Origin: Punica granatum
Taxonomy: Eukaryota; Streptophyta; Magnoliopsida; Myrtales; Lythraceae
Length of the DNA stretch: 64,000 bases
Assembly (NCBI RefSeq): GCF_007655135.1
Contig: NC_045127.1
Coordinates: 17,269,699-17,333,698 of the forward strand
Direction: 5' to 3'
Positions 1-11,226 of the stretch are shown one piece after another. A program made the translations under genes and the position numbers. How positions within the stretch are numbered: the stretch's first letter is position 1; each line of letters begins with the position of its first letter. Below the pieces are notes generated by a model. The model made no database searches. It saw only the letters and a program-made list of their open reading frames with translations, and was not told the DNA's origin.

Positions 1-3000
1 GGGGGTGAGAAAGGGTATTGAGGGCACGAACAGTCCTGTGCTGAGCGGGCTGCGAGAGTGAGTGTTCACTGAGGAGCTTCTGGGGTGAGGGTGAGCAAAA
101 GGGAAAATGGGCTTCTAAGCTGAGGGAATCCGAGGGGAAGCTGAGGGCATTGAGAGGGCTAGCTGAAGGGATGGGAGAGAGCTTGCGTGAGCTGGTGTGT
201 TGACGTGATTAGTTACAGCGCCAGGAAGAAAAAGGGAGGCTCGGGTTTTTTGCAAAGGGCCTCGTGCGGAGCAGAGAAGGGGTAGCTGGTGGAGTTGCAG
301 AAAGATGATGATGGTGATGGACCTGTTCAGCAGCAGAAGAGGAATAAGAGACAGAAGGCAACGATGAGATGTTGATGAAGTTGAGTTGATCAGAATCAAG
401 ACTGTCATGGACTGGTTCTGATGCCCTTCCGTGTAGCAGGCGAAGAGAAGAAGAAGAAGAAGGTGAGGTCGGGTAGGCTTGGGTTGCAGGAGTTAGCGTG
501 AGGAGGAGATGAAGAGAAGGGGGCAGAGGAGAAACTTATCACGGGGCAGAGTTAGTGTGCTCAGTAGTGGACAGGGAAACGCAGGGAGGAGTAGAGGGAT
601 TAGCGATGAGTTAGCAGGCTTGGTTTCAGAACGGGAATGAGAGGTGTAGGGATGACGGGGGCAGTTGATATGGGCTGGCTCTTTGTAGAAGAAAAGCAAA
701 AAAAAGGTTGCAAGTCTGGAATGCGGAAGAGGAAGAAGAGGGAAAAAGGAAGGGATCGCTGGTTCGTCAGGGTAGCAGACTAGGCGAAAGAGGAAAGAGA
801 ATAAGAAAAAAAAAAAAAGGAAGGAAACGGGAAAGAATTCAAAAGGGAAGGCGGGAAGGAACGACAAACTGGGAGTCAAACGATCCGTTTGACTTTTTTT
901 TTTTAATGATCAGACCTTAAACTTTGAATTTGATGACCCCCTTCACTCTTTTTTTTTTAAAATCAAATTTTAACATTTGAATTTGACGCGCATAAAGACT
1001 AGAATTCTCGTCTTTTTAATTGGGTGTCTGAAAAATGGTCAGACCACTATTGTGCTTAGAAAAATTTGGGAATCCATATTATGTAAAGAAGTATCCTTCG
1101 GGCCCACGTTTTGTTCTGGATTTTGAAAACTGGAGTTTATGCACGTGAAATTCGAAAACGTCCCATAGAGTTTTTTTCCCTAAAAAATTGTGAATTATCG
1201 TTAAATTAGGAAAATGCCTCATTTTCAAAAGTTGTGAATACTCGAGCAACTAATCAAAAATACTTCCCTCTGATGGATGATAGAAATGACGATTTTGCCC
1301 TTTCCTAGAGCAGGTGGACCAAGATGGAGTGTTGACAAATTGCACTTGATTTGGTGTTAATTGAGTCAATTTGTGCATAATTAGTTGTAGTTAGTTTATG
1401 TATGTGCTAAGGTTATAATTTGGTTTAATCTTGCTTAATTGCTTGTGTTGACATTATGGTCGGTAGTAATTAGGTCCAATTCAGAGTTAATTAGCGGGCC
1501 GTTTGGATTCGGAGTTAAAGTTAACGAAACTTTAACTTTAACTTTAACTGAGGAAGAAGACAAGGGTTTGTGGGCCCACCAGTTTGACTTTCAATAAAAT
1601 AAATGGATGTAGTAGATAATTGTGTATAATGAGATTGTGTGTTTGAATAAGATATGAGACCCACCAATTTGACTTTTTAAATGTGTGTTTTGTTGTGTAG
1701 TGTAGAGTTAAAGTTAAAGTTAAAATCATGGTGATTTTAATTTCGAATCCAAACATGGCCTAGGTGTAATTTGCCTCAATTCATGTATAATCGAACTAAT
1801 TACAAACTTGGATACACATGATGATGCATGAATTAGTTTAAATAGGTGAAATTAGCATGAAATTGGACTTGGTAACATTTGGAATTTTTTTCAAATAGGC
1901 TTAGACGAGTCATTTTGATGATTTGTTGTTTGATTAGGCCTAACTGTGTGTAATTAGCTTCCATTGCTTGGAGCCTTGCTTAATTAGATCTAATTAGCTT
2001 TAATTAGCCTAGAATTGACCTTTTAAGCATGCTGAATTTTTTTTGCTGAATTAGTTTATGGGTCGATTGGACCTAATTAGGTGCTAATTAAATTGATTAT
2101 TCATTCCTCGTGTGTAATAAGGCCTAATTGTGGCCAACTCTTTCAATTTGTGTTTCAATTGATGTATGAAGATCATGGATGTATGAATGATGTGTAGGGC
2201 TAAGTGGATTAAGGTCCAATGGAGTCCAATTTTAGCTTAATTAGAGTCTAATCAGGAATGATTAGACCAATTTAGGTGAAATTGACATGATTAGTATTTC
2301 GGCCTCAGGAATTGGAGTCCAATTGAGTCTAATTGAGTGTATCTTGGCTTGATTAATGTAGATAATCACCTTTGGGAGTGTCGGCCGAAATTGTATGTGT
2401 CTAATTGAGTCAAAATCGGTCAAATCGTGACATTGACATGTTAAATTGTAATAATCATGTATATTTGGTTTAATTCATGGGTTTGGTTAATTAGTGATTT
2501 AATTAGGAGTCTTAGAACCTAGGAAGGTCTTCATGACCTTGAGGACGAGTCATTAGGATCCCGAGGTCCCCTAAACCGGATTAAGACCCATCAATTGACT
2601 TAATTGGATTAACAGTTTGGTTTCTTGTGCGAAAATGAATAATTATGTATATATGTGCCATGGGGATTAAGAGTAATCAAGCCATCAATCGATTCCTAGG
2701 ATTTAAATTGAAGGTAAAATTGACCTTGAGGGATTAAGATCACTCATTTGTAGAATTTTGGGAATCAATCGGCTAATTCATGTAAATATGACCTTGTAAA
2801 ATAAAAATAGGTAAACCGTGAATAAAATCAGCAAACATAGGAAATTAACTTAGAATTTTTCTAGGTTAGGGGCTTTAGGCCCACTCGGCCTGTTGTGAGA
2901 ATGTTGGTTTGAATGTATGGCCCATGTATAATCGGCTTGAACGTATGACCCATTTCATTCTTTCTTGGCTCAAATGCGTGGCTCATTATTCAATAGTTGG

Positions 3001-3404
3001 ATTGTATAATTGTATAAGCACTTGTGTCATGCGGAGTCTCTAATTCATTATTTAATTCCCTTGTACATTCGCGAGTGTAGACCAGACCCTAGAATTAAAT
3101 TACTCAACTTTAATGAATAAAATGTGTTATAACCATTGGAGCCCAAGTGGGTACCGAAAGATAAGCTTGCAGGCCTTTAATCTCGTAATAAAGCCCCCAT
3201 ACTCATTTATTTGTTTAGAAAAATCGAGTCAAAACATAAATCCTTAGGCGGTTAGTATTCTGACCTTGTAGGTGACTTTAGGTGGCTCACCAACCAAATA
3301 AAATGGTGTAGTGGTGACTCCAATCTCGATCGAGTCTCAGGCCACGTGTACTAACAAAACATCCCGAAGTTGGCGGCGAAGGCCTCAAAACCACGTCTGC
3401 ACAA
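1..3404 (+). mobile_element. Probable 3' part of a large gypsy-type LTR (remnant)
   Basis: No gene is recognisable here. The first 900 bases are strongly purine-biased and are followed by AT-rich text. Near the right end GTGGTGACTCC occurs at about 3311-3321 and the segment closes with CTGCACA at about 3404. The solo LTR at 47867-51091 has the same arrangement: GTGGCGACTCC about 120 bp before a CGCACA terminus. By that analogy this is the 3' portion of a related, older LTR whose start lies outside the window. No TSD can be tested. The minus-strand open frames in 1-900 are low-complexity and are not called as genes. Confidence 0.35.
1496..1760. mobile_element. MITE, Harbinger/Tourist-like, GTTAAA-rich ends
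   Basis: This is a 265-bp element with inverted termini: GGGCCGTTTGGATTCGGAG at the left and the complement of GGCCATGTTTGGATTCGAA at the right. Subterminal GTTAAAGTTAAA arrays lie in inverted orientation at both ends. TAG occurs at 1492-1494 and directly after 1760 and may be a 3-bp TSD. There is no coding capacity. Relatives sit at 17115, 18173 and 59645. The superfamily call rests on the GGSCYGTTTGG terminus and is moderately secure. Confidence 0.65.
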
Positions 3405-3424
3405 CATGACATAGTGAAAAATGT

Positions 3425-3650
3425 TAGTTGAAAAGGCTTTTACGGGCTAGCTGATTTTGAAAACAGCGAAAAATGTCAAAAGATTTATATTTACGACTTT
3501 CAAGGGCCCATAGATTTTGAAAACAGTAAGATTAAAATGATTTATATTTATTGTTTGAAAAGACTTTTTACGGGTCCACATATTTTGAAAAGTATAAAAA
3601 GATTCATATTGTTTAAAAAGATTTTATCACAAACTTTTTACTGTTTGAGG
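3425..3650 (+). repeat. Short irregular tandem repeat
   Basis: Three to four diverged copies of a 50-70 bp unit, each containing 'actttt(t)acggg...attttgaaaa'. The ATTTTGA landmark falls at 3464, 3514 and 3582. It lies just downstream of the LTR-like terminus at 3404. No coding content is seen. Confidence 0.5.
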
Positions 3651-3732
3651 CGATTGCCGCCATAATCTCCTTGATCCATCCCTACTCATTTAGGTCCTCT
3701 ACTATAAAGTAAAGATTATGACATTCATTTTG

Positions 3733-5493
3733 GTTTGGCAAATAGAGTAAAAATAATACTTCAGTATTAATTTGTCAAGATTATACCTAAAACTAACCAA
3801 AAGAAAATGAGGTAAACGAAAGACAGAAAGGAGATAAAAGAAAGAATTCCTACTTTGTAGAGCTAGAAGAACCCTCTTCGTTATTGCACAGATGTTTCAC
3901 AGGAGAGACATCTGACTTCATGCAAATCTTACCATAATACCCAACTTCCCCATTTTCTCCCCAACCATTCATGACCCATCAAGATTTATTTCATCTTTCA
4001 CCGTCCTTTCATTTTCTCTTCTTGTGCTTCTTTCCTTCTTTGCCTGGTGGCATTAGCTGACTCCCATAATCCGCAAAGCAGAGTTCGTGATTTTCATAAC
4101 TTGTTTAACATACATTCCCGTAGCTAAATATATTCTCTTAAAAAAATCAGAAAATGAGATTAATTATATTTTTCTTTGGGAAAAGAAAAACAAAAATAAA
4201 ATTATGTGTATATTTTCCGCAAAGTAAAGAAATCTCGGCAAACTTTAAATCCAACAACACATGGCTGATTATCCATTGCTTTCATGAGAGCTTCATCTTC
4301 AATTGAAATTTCATAGTACAATAATGTTTGTGAAAGAACTTATTTTGTACAAAAAACTATCATCGGATATATAGAGATTTAGGCTTATCTGACTGTGTTG
4401 TCGTTGTTGCCCGTTCCCCATAATGGATAATTACTTTTCTCACTGATCCCTTATGCCTTGATGTATTCAAAGGTTTAGGTGTGCATGGATACCGAGTATA
4501 TCCGAAACTGGTTGGAAGCTACCCGTTAGGGTAGAGTCTAGGTAATTCCAATTGAAAATAGAATAGGGTCCGGGTAGTAATTTAAGGAACCGGTGAAAAT
4601 AGATTTCAGTTCCGGTTCTAACATACATGGTTCCACGGAACCAATATCCGAGACCTATATTTTTTCTGAAAAATTTATTTTATATTAACATAATTATCTA
4701 TATGTGATGTAGTAATTACAAAATTCTAAGGAAAATTTATTTGCTTTATCTAATAAGAAGAGTTACATCATCATTTTTTTGTTAAATATCTACATAATCT
4801 TTTAGTTGCTTATATGCTTTGTCTATTATATAATTCTAAGGAGAGCTACATAATTCTTCACTTCTGTGGATGGATGTGATTCGATTAATTTATGTCGATG
4901 TTTATTTGTTTTACGTACTTGTGATTAAGATCACTTCATTTAGTTATTTATTTCATTTATTGTACTTTGAGAAAAAAAAATTACAGGTTCCAACATAGTA
5001 TCTGAAATCTATAGTATAATTTAGGTTCCAGGTAGGTTCCGGTTTCAAAATCTTGGAACTTGTTCACTATAGGGTATGATCTGGGTATCGTGAAAAAAAT
5101 AAGATACCCGGACCTGCACACCCCTATTCAAAGGCCTAGTTTTTGCATTTTCCACGGAAACCGACATCATCATAGTCATTATATGTTGGCACGTTCTAAT
5201 CGACCATATCTTCCAAAGATAAATGGACGTGCTTTCCTAGCGATATCGAATAGGTGCACTGAATGATTCCTCTTATGGTCATCGCCTAGCAACAAGCCGT
5301 TAAAAGGATTACAGAAAAATTCTTATGAAAAAATAGGAGCAAAAGTTAAAATATATGGTCATCTAATGCAAATTGAAACTATAAGTCACAAGATTCTCCT
5401 TGGTCGCGGACCGATCTCCTTTCTCCAATCTTTTGTAGGGAGAACCCAGATATACATTATTTTGTTTACCATATTTAAGTATTTAAATACATA
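3733..5493 (+). repeat. Copy 1 of a diverged tandem duplication
   Basis: Roughly 1.1 kb of unique sequence plus an inserted hAT-like element. It aligns collinearly with 5796-7097 and then 10820-11011. Shared landmarks in order are TTGGCAAATAGAG, CAGTATTA, the block around TTAGCTGACTCCC, CTTCATCTTCAATTGAAATTT, GATTTAGGCTTATC, CACGTT, CAACAAGCCGT, TAGGAGCAAA and TCGCGGACCG. No intact gene is seen. It may derive from a gene or promoter fragment, but I do not recognise it. Confidence 0.8.
4474..5126. mobile_element. Non-autonomous hAT-like element with 8-bp TSD
   Basis: A 653-bp insertion flanked by TTCAAAGG at 4466-4473 and 5127-5134. The ends are TTTAGGTGTGCA and the complement of TAGGGGTGTGCA, with nine of twelve terminal bases matching. 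The interior holds mirrored GGTTCCGG/CCGGAACC-type and GGGTATC/GATACCC motifs. There is no transposase ORF. The 8-bp TSD and TAGGGGTGTGCA terminus fit plant hAT elements. Copy 2 of the duplication has the uninterrupted site at about 6844-6853 (TATTTGAAGG). Confidence 0.8.
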
Positions 5494-6590
5494 ATTATGA
5501 GAATACTAAATAAATTATTTGATTAAAAATTTAGAGATTAATAACATCTCCCACTTAATTTTCCTATAGCAAAAGCATAATATATTTTCCGGATTTTCAT
5601 TACATGATGGCATTTGATAGATTTTGCATGTGATAGCGTTTGTATCACACTGCAGTATAATCATATTGGCTCATAACAAATAGTATGCAATGCAACCAAA
5701 TATTTTTTAATCATCATATTGTATGACTATTATTTTTAATTCAAATGATCTGGATTGTATTCAGATACTTCGGGCTCAAAGATTAGGAGATTGATTTTGC
5801 TTTGGCAAATAGAGAAAAAATAGTTATAATTCAGTATTAGTTTTTCAAGCTTATACGTAAAGCTAACCTAGCATTAATAAGATACTATACTTAAAGAAAA
5901 TGAAGTAAACGAAATACGAAAAGGAGATAAGAGAGAATTGCTGCTTTGTGGAGTTTAAAGAAACCTATTCGCTATTGGCACAAATGCTCCATAGTAGAGG
6001 GACTTTTTGCCAAGTGAGACTGTTGAGTTCATACAAATCATACCACAAGCCCAACTCCTTAATTTTCTCCCCAACTTTTCATGACGCATCAAAAGTTAAT
6101 GCGTCTTCTTTTGTTTTCTCGTCTTGGCTTCTTTCCATCATTGCCTGATGGTGTTAGCTGACTCCCGCAATTCACAATGAGGTTTTCATGATTTCCCATA
6201 ACTTGTTTTATATCCTCCTAGCCCATATATATTCTTTGTCACAAAATTCAAAAAATGATATTAATTGTATTTTTCTGGTAAAAAAGAAATAAAATTATGC
6301 TTACATTTCCCAAATTATAGAAATCTTGGCAATTTGCAAATTCATGAGAGTTTCATCTTCAATTGAAATTTTGCGGTATTATTTGATGAATTTATTCAAC
6401 CCCTTCACAAGATCGAAATCACAATTATAAGTAACAGCATCATTATTGACATATATTAGAAACATCACTTTTGGGTGTAGTTATAGTAGAATTTGACGAA
6501 GTTTTTAAATAGGGTTAGTTTTACCAATTACCAACAATGCAAAATGCTCATTTTGAATAACCCTGACTTTTACAGGGATTTAGGTTTACC

Positions 6591-6753
6591 TTTTTTTTTT
6601 TTTTTGATTATAAAGTGAGGCTCATGAGTCTAATACAAAGAAATAGATTCATTATATCTAATAAATGGGCATGTATAGTCCCACATGAATATCGAACATA
6701 GAATCTTTTGATTATCAAGCGAAAATAATTACTACTGTACTGCACTCTCTTTG
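6591..6753 (-). mobile_element. SINE copy A (tRNA-headed family 1)
   Basis: Read on the minus strand, the element starts CAAAGAGAGTGCAGTAC, has a B-box-like GTTCGATATTCATG, then TGGGACTA, a body rich in TATTAGATATAATGAATC, and ends in poly-A (plus-strand T run 6591-6605). It is flanked by a diverged 17-bp TSD at 6574-6590 and 6754-6770, with 12 of 17 positions matching. Copy 1 of the duplication shows the same site empty at 4373-4389. Confidence 0.75.
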
Positions 6754-6925
6754 ATGAATTTTGGCTTATCTTGATGGGTCGTCTTTGTTGCCTCTTCCCC
6801 TTAAATGGGTAATTACTTTCTAAATTGATACTTTTTGTCTTGATATATTTGAAGGGCTAACTTTTGTATTTTTCAGAGAAGCCAACGTCATCGTACTCAT
6901 CATCTATTAGCACGTTATAATCGAC

Positions 6926-7056
6926 CAGCTCTTGCAGAGATAAGTGGACACGCCCTCCAGGCAACATCTGATAGGCACACTCAACAGCTCTTGCAGAGAT
7001 AAGTGGACACGCCCTCCCAGCAGCATCTGATAGGCACACTCAACAGCTCTTGTTGC
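6926..7056 (+). repeat. 59-bp tandem repeat
   Basis: CAGCTCTTGCAGAGATAAG begins at 6926 and 6985, and a partial third copy starts at 7044, giving a period of exactly 59 bp. The two full units are nearly identical. Because 59 is not a multiple of three, the repeat shifts frame from unit to unit and creates overlapping minus-strand pseudo-ORFs. Copy 1 of the large duplication has only one diverged unit here. Confidence 0.85.
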
Positions 7057-7480
7057 GATTATCACCCAGCAACAAGCCGTAGACAGATTTACACACAAAT
7101 ATATGTCTATATATATAAAGTTGTAACTCGGCTAATAAATATGGTCATAAAGGTAAATTTTATAGTATTGTAGATTAGAAAGGTAAATCTATATCTAAAT
7201 ACTTTTGATTAATTCGTAATTGTTAATCAATTCCCATTCAATTACTATATATTTGACTAATATGTATATTATATATATATAGATTTTACAAAAGAAAATG
7301 AGTTCTATGAATTAAGAATAATATACGTCTAATTTATATCGAATTAGTTTCAAGAAAGAAAGTTAGAAAGACAAGATTGGATTAATTTTCTTTATCATCA
7401 TAATGAATTTTTTTAAGAAAAAAAGAAAAACAAAATTTCTATCTGAAAAATCTGTAATACATAATTATTGGACTTTCAAA

Positions 7481-7810
7481 ATATATTTTAGTTAATGGAC
7501 TTCTTTTTGGTCTGAATTTCAGCCTTGGCGTCAAATGTAAAAGTATAGCTTATTGATGTATTGATTTGATCTAAAAAAGTTTACATACGGATAAGTTATA
7601 ATTATAGATTAGGAAAAGGATAATTTATCTTAAATTGCAATATCTTTGCCAAAAGCTTACATATTAGTTTGTGGACTACTTTTTTACCTGAATTTCAGAC
7701 TCTAAATCAAATTTAAAAGTATAGGTAATTGATGTACCGATAAATTATAAATATAGATGAAATAGAACAATTTCTCTTGAATTACATTTTTTTTGCCAAA
7801 AAAAATCATG
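7481..7810 (+). repeat. Tandem duplication, period about 176 bp
   Basis: Two diverged units. TGGACT followed by CTGAATTTCAG, AAAAGTATAG and TTGATGTA recurs about 176 bp later (TGGAC at 7496 and 7672). Both units end near TTTGCCAAAA. Non-coding and AT-rich. Confidence 0.7.
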
Positions 7811-9542
7811 AATTAAAGAATATGAAAATATATATAATGTTTAATGGCAACGTTTTAACCGTTTAGTAAATACTACAACAGTTAATATTTAGAGCATTTA
7901 CACTTATTCAGGAATAATTATAGTAACAATTTTTACAAATTGATAATTTGGTATTAATTGGATTTTATTATGACCAGAATTGGTGATACTTTTAAGGGAA
8001 GTAATTGCTACAATCAATTGCATCATTGACCACACATACACATATATACGAGAAGGTTTAGAAAAAGCTCAATTGCCAAAGAGGGACATCATGATGATAT
8101 GTCCCCTTACAATAGTATGTAATTTACTTTCCAATTCTCAGATGTCATATTTATTTATTTATTTATTTTGCTTTCGCTTTGGTGTAAGGTGGGTGCATGT
8201 TATGGAGTCAATTATGAAACAAGAAAAATGAAGTCTTCCCATATTAGAGTCCATGGTTGGTTTCTGTCAATTATCAGGTAATTTTAATACACGCGCTGAA
8301 TACATTAAAACTAATGTATTCACTCTTCCATATGATTAAGTTTTTTAAGCGAAAAAACTAGTTCAATCTTCAAGATAAAGGTTTAAGTCGTTTGTTTTTT
8401 CTTAGTTCATATTATGGATTTTTACTTTCAGTTCATCCTTGGACCTTCATCGATTTTTATATAAGAATGAAATACCCTATTTTCTAATATAAGAGGAATC
8501 ACTATTTATTTTATCTTTCTTTCCCCTATTTTACAATTACTCATTTGGCTTCCAGCTAAGTAAATTTCTTCAAGATATAGCTACGTAAATATCTTAATTA
8601 TGTATATATAGCACACTAATCTCATGTAGCATTTATTGTAATAAGCATGAATTAGGTAGCAAAAGTTGGATGATGTCAGATATTATATAGGGAATTTGCT
8701 GGAACATATACCAACCAATAATTATGTTTCCAACGATGTTTATACATTTTTCTTGGATTATTTATTTTATAACATCAAATTAAAATATACCATTTTGTTT
8801 CTTACAATCCACAAGCAATGCTTGCATGACATAATATTTTGCAGAAATCATATATCTAATTACAAAATAAATTTTATAACATCTTATTTGATAAAATTAA
8901 CCTTATAAAAACTCAAGGGAATATATAATTACTATTACACAATCCCTTTTATATAATTTTTTGTCTTGGATAGTCCTAATATTTATGCCACAAGTATTTT
9001 GGATGCTTGCTTTTATACAATATTATGTAATCGAATTTCAAAATCTTATGAGTTTGTTCGGTTATCTTTTTATTTCTTCATTTTTTCCGACTTCTAATTA
9101 TCTTTCTTCGATTCATAATATTTTATGTCGGAATGAAGAAAATTATCCTTAATATCTTTTATGGACTCTGTAGTTTCATAAAACTGAATTAGTTTTATGA
9201 TTTCATAATTGTAACAGTTTGTCTTTTACTTTGATTTGAAGATTTTAGTAATTTCTTGATTTCATAGATTTTTGTTAATATTTTATTTTTTCCTATCAAC
9301 TGGCAAAATTCCCTTTCTTTGATCACATAAGTTTTTTTTATATAATATTTATTTTATGAAGAAAATAAAAGTAAAATACATGATAAAATAAAATTCACGA
9401 TAAAAATATAAATAAAAAATAACCGATACAAAATTATTTTTAAAAATTTATATAAGTCTGTGTGCATAATATTTACTTAATGGGGAAATAAAATAAAGTT
9501 CAAGATAAAATAAATTCATAAATAAATCTAAATAAAAATAAC

Positions 9543-9570
9543 CCATGCAATGCATGAGCGGAAAAACTAG
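9543..9570 (+). other. Helitron-like 3' terminus candidate
   Basis: CCATGCAATGCATGAG can form a CATGC/GCATG stem and is followed after a few bases by CTAG at 9567-9570 and then T. A short GC-type hairpin shortly before CTRR, with T after it, is the usual Helitron 3' end. The stem is short and looks eroded by C-to-T change. Confidence 0.4.
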
Positions 9571-9589
9571 TATATATATAAATTTGTAT

Positions 9590-10740
9590 CCCACTCTATT
9601 AAATAGGGTGAGAATAATAAATATCAAATAAAGTTTAAGTTTATTTACTAAAAAGTAAAAAAAAGGGATAAAATTTATATTTGTCTCCGACCCTATTAAA
9701 TAGGATTAGAATAGTAAATGAAATTGTATCTTATTCTACTCCCACCCAATTAAATAGCGTTAGAATAGTGAATGAAGTTATCTTTTAGCCTACTCCCAAC
9801 CCATTAAATAGGGTTAGAATAGTGAATAAAATTATCTCTCATCCTACTAAATAGGGTTAGACTTGTAAATATCAAAATAAATTTTAAGTTATTTTTTATT
9901 AAAAAGTTCAAAAGAAAAGAAAAATATATATTTATCTCCCATCCTGTTAAATATGGTTGAATAATAAATATTAAAATAAAATTTAAGTTTATTTTATTAA
10001 AAGTAAAAAAATGACAAAGTTTATATTTGTCACCCACCCCATTAAATATAATTAGAATAGTGAATGAAGTTGTCTCATGGCCTACTCCCACCCTATTAAA
10101 TGGGGTTAAAATAGTGAATAAAGTTATCTCCCACCCTGATAAATAGGGTTAGAATAGTAAATATCCAAATAAATTTTAAGTTAATTTTTATTAAAAAGTT
10201 CAAAAGAAAAGAAAAAATAATATTCATCTCCCGCCCTGTTAAATAGGGTTGAATAGTAAATATTAAAATAAAATTTAGGTTTAAGTTTTATTAAAATTTT
10301 TAAAAATAAATAAAAGCTAATATTATATATATATATATATAAATATAAAGTTGTAGCTAACCCTATGAAATAGAGTCACAATAGTAAATATCAAAATAAA
10401 GTTTAAATTAAATTTTATTAAAAAGTTAAAAAGAAAGGACAAAATTTATATTTATCTTCCACCCCAGTAGATAAGATTAGAATAATAAATGAAGTTTTCT
10501 CCCATCTTACTCCCAACCTATTAAATAGGGTTAGAATAGTACATAAATTTACCTTCCACCCTACTAAATAGGATTAGAATAGTAAATATCAAAGTTAATT
10601 TTAAGTTAATTTTTATTAAAATGCTCAAAAGAAAAGAAAAATTGTATATTTATCTTCCACCCTATTAAATACGATTGAGTAGTAAATATTAAAATAAATT
10701 TAGGTAATTTTTATTAAAATTTTAAAAAGTTAACATTTTT
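9590..10740 (+). repeat. Minisatellite with CCCTATT/AATAGGG inverted core
   Basis: About 15 copies of a 40-100 bp subunit built on CCCTATTAAATAGGGTTAGAATAGTAAAT. The subunits form a higher-order unit of roughly 350-430 bp present about three times, with 'tttatattt(g/a)tc' landmarks near 9676, 10020 and 10448. Each core is a 7-bp inverted repeat around one A. A (TA)n run lies at about 10324-10341. No coding content. Confidence 0.85.
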
Positions 10741-10819
10741 ATTTGAATAAATTTTACAATAAAATTTATTATTAACAAAACACACTAACTAAAAGCCTAT
10801 GCATTGTACGGTCAAAAAT

Positions 10820-11011
10820 ATAATTCTTATAAAAAATAGGAGCAAAGGCTAAAATATAAGGTCATTAAATGCAAATTAAAACTTAAAAGTCACTTGCAAT
10901 ACTCTCCTTGTCGCGGACCGGGTTTAAGTTGTTCTCCTTACTCCAATCTTTGGGAAGGAAAAGCTAGATATATGTAATTTTGTTTACCATAGTTACGTAT
11001 TTAAAGACATA
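10820..11011 (+). repeat. Copy 2 of the tandem duplication, second part
   Basis: Matches 5310-5493 of copy 1: AATTCTTAT..AAAAATAGGAGCAAA, GGTCAT..AATGCAAATT, CTCCTTG..TCGCGGACCG, and TTTGTTTACCATA to TTTAAA.ACATAA. It has a small extra stretch after GCGGACCG. Homology ends near 11012. Confidence 0.75.
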
Positions 11012-11106
11012 AGCTCTTAGCTTCTGAGATAAAAAAAATGCCACTGATAATACTTTCATTTCTTGTACTTCTCTTGGCTGTTAATTAATTGAGTAAAGAA
11101 AAGAAT

Positions 11107-11108
11107 GC

Positions 11109-11142
<34 letters not shown>

Positions 11143-11178
11143 ATATCTATATCTAAATATATATATATATATATATAC
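11107..11178 (+). repeat. Microsatellite (ATCT)n then (AT)n
   Basis: About eight ATCT repeats from 11108 to 11140, followed after a short gap by about ten AT repeats (11158-11177). Confidence 0.9.
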
Positions 11179-11226
11179 ATACTCACACACATTAAGCTAA
11201 AGGAGATCAGTATCAAAGACCTCTGC

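Larger units (their letters stand above)
5796..7097 (+). repeat. Copy 2 of the tandem duplication, first part
   Basis: Paralogue of 3733-5310, interrupted by a SINE (6591-6753) and by extra sequence near 6370-6560. It lacks the hAT-like element found in copy 1. Its continuation lies at 10820-11011, beyond a 3.7-kb insertion. Short open frames on both strands are not convincing genes. A minus-strand frame across 6857-7039 looks protein-like but is built from the 59-bp tandem repeat. Confidence 0.8.
7098..10819 (+). mobile_element. 3.7-kb insertion block, possibly Helitron-derived
   Basis: Copy 1 of the duplication runs directly from CAACAAGCCGT to AATTCTTATGAAAAAATAGGAGC. Copy 2 has about 3.7 kb between these points. 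The block begins near 7106 with TCTATATATATAAAG, a start common in plant Helitrons. It contains a hairpin plus CTAG at 9543-9570 and ends near a second inverted motif, CCTATGCATTGTACGG, at about 10795-10811. It may be two adjacent or nested elements. No Rep/helicase frame is visible. Helitron assignment is inference; the insertion itself follows from the paralogue comparison. Confidence 0.45.

Noticed and set aside
493..920. Overlapping ORFs on both strands in the purine-rich first kilobase
   Set aside because: The frames are low-complexity (poly-Phe/Ser on one strand, poly-Lys/Glu on the other), as expected from GA-rich DNA. No motif or splice structure.
6857..7098. Protein-like minus-strand frames with repeated AVECAYQM..GGRVHLSLQEL
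   Set aside because: They arise from a 59-bp tandem repeat that shifts frame in each unit; copy 1 of the duplication has no corresponding frame.
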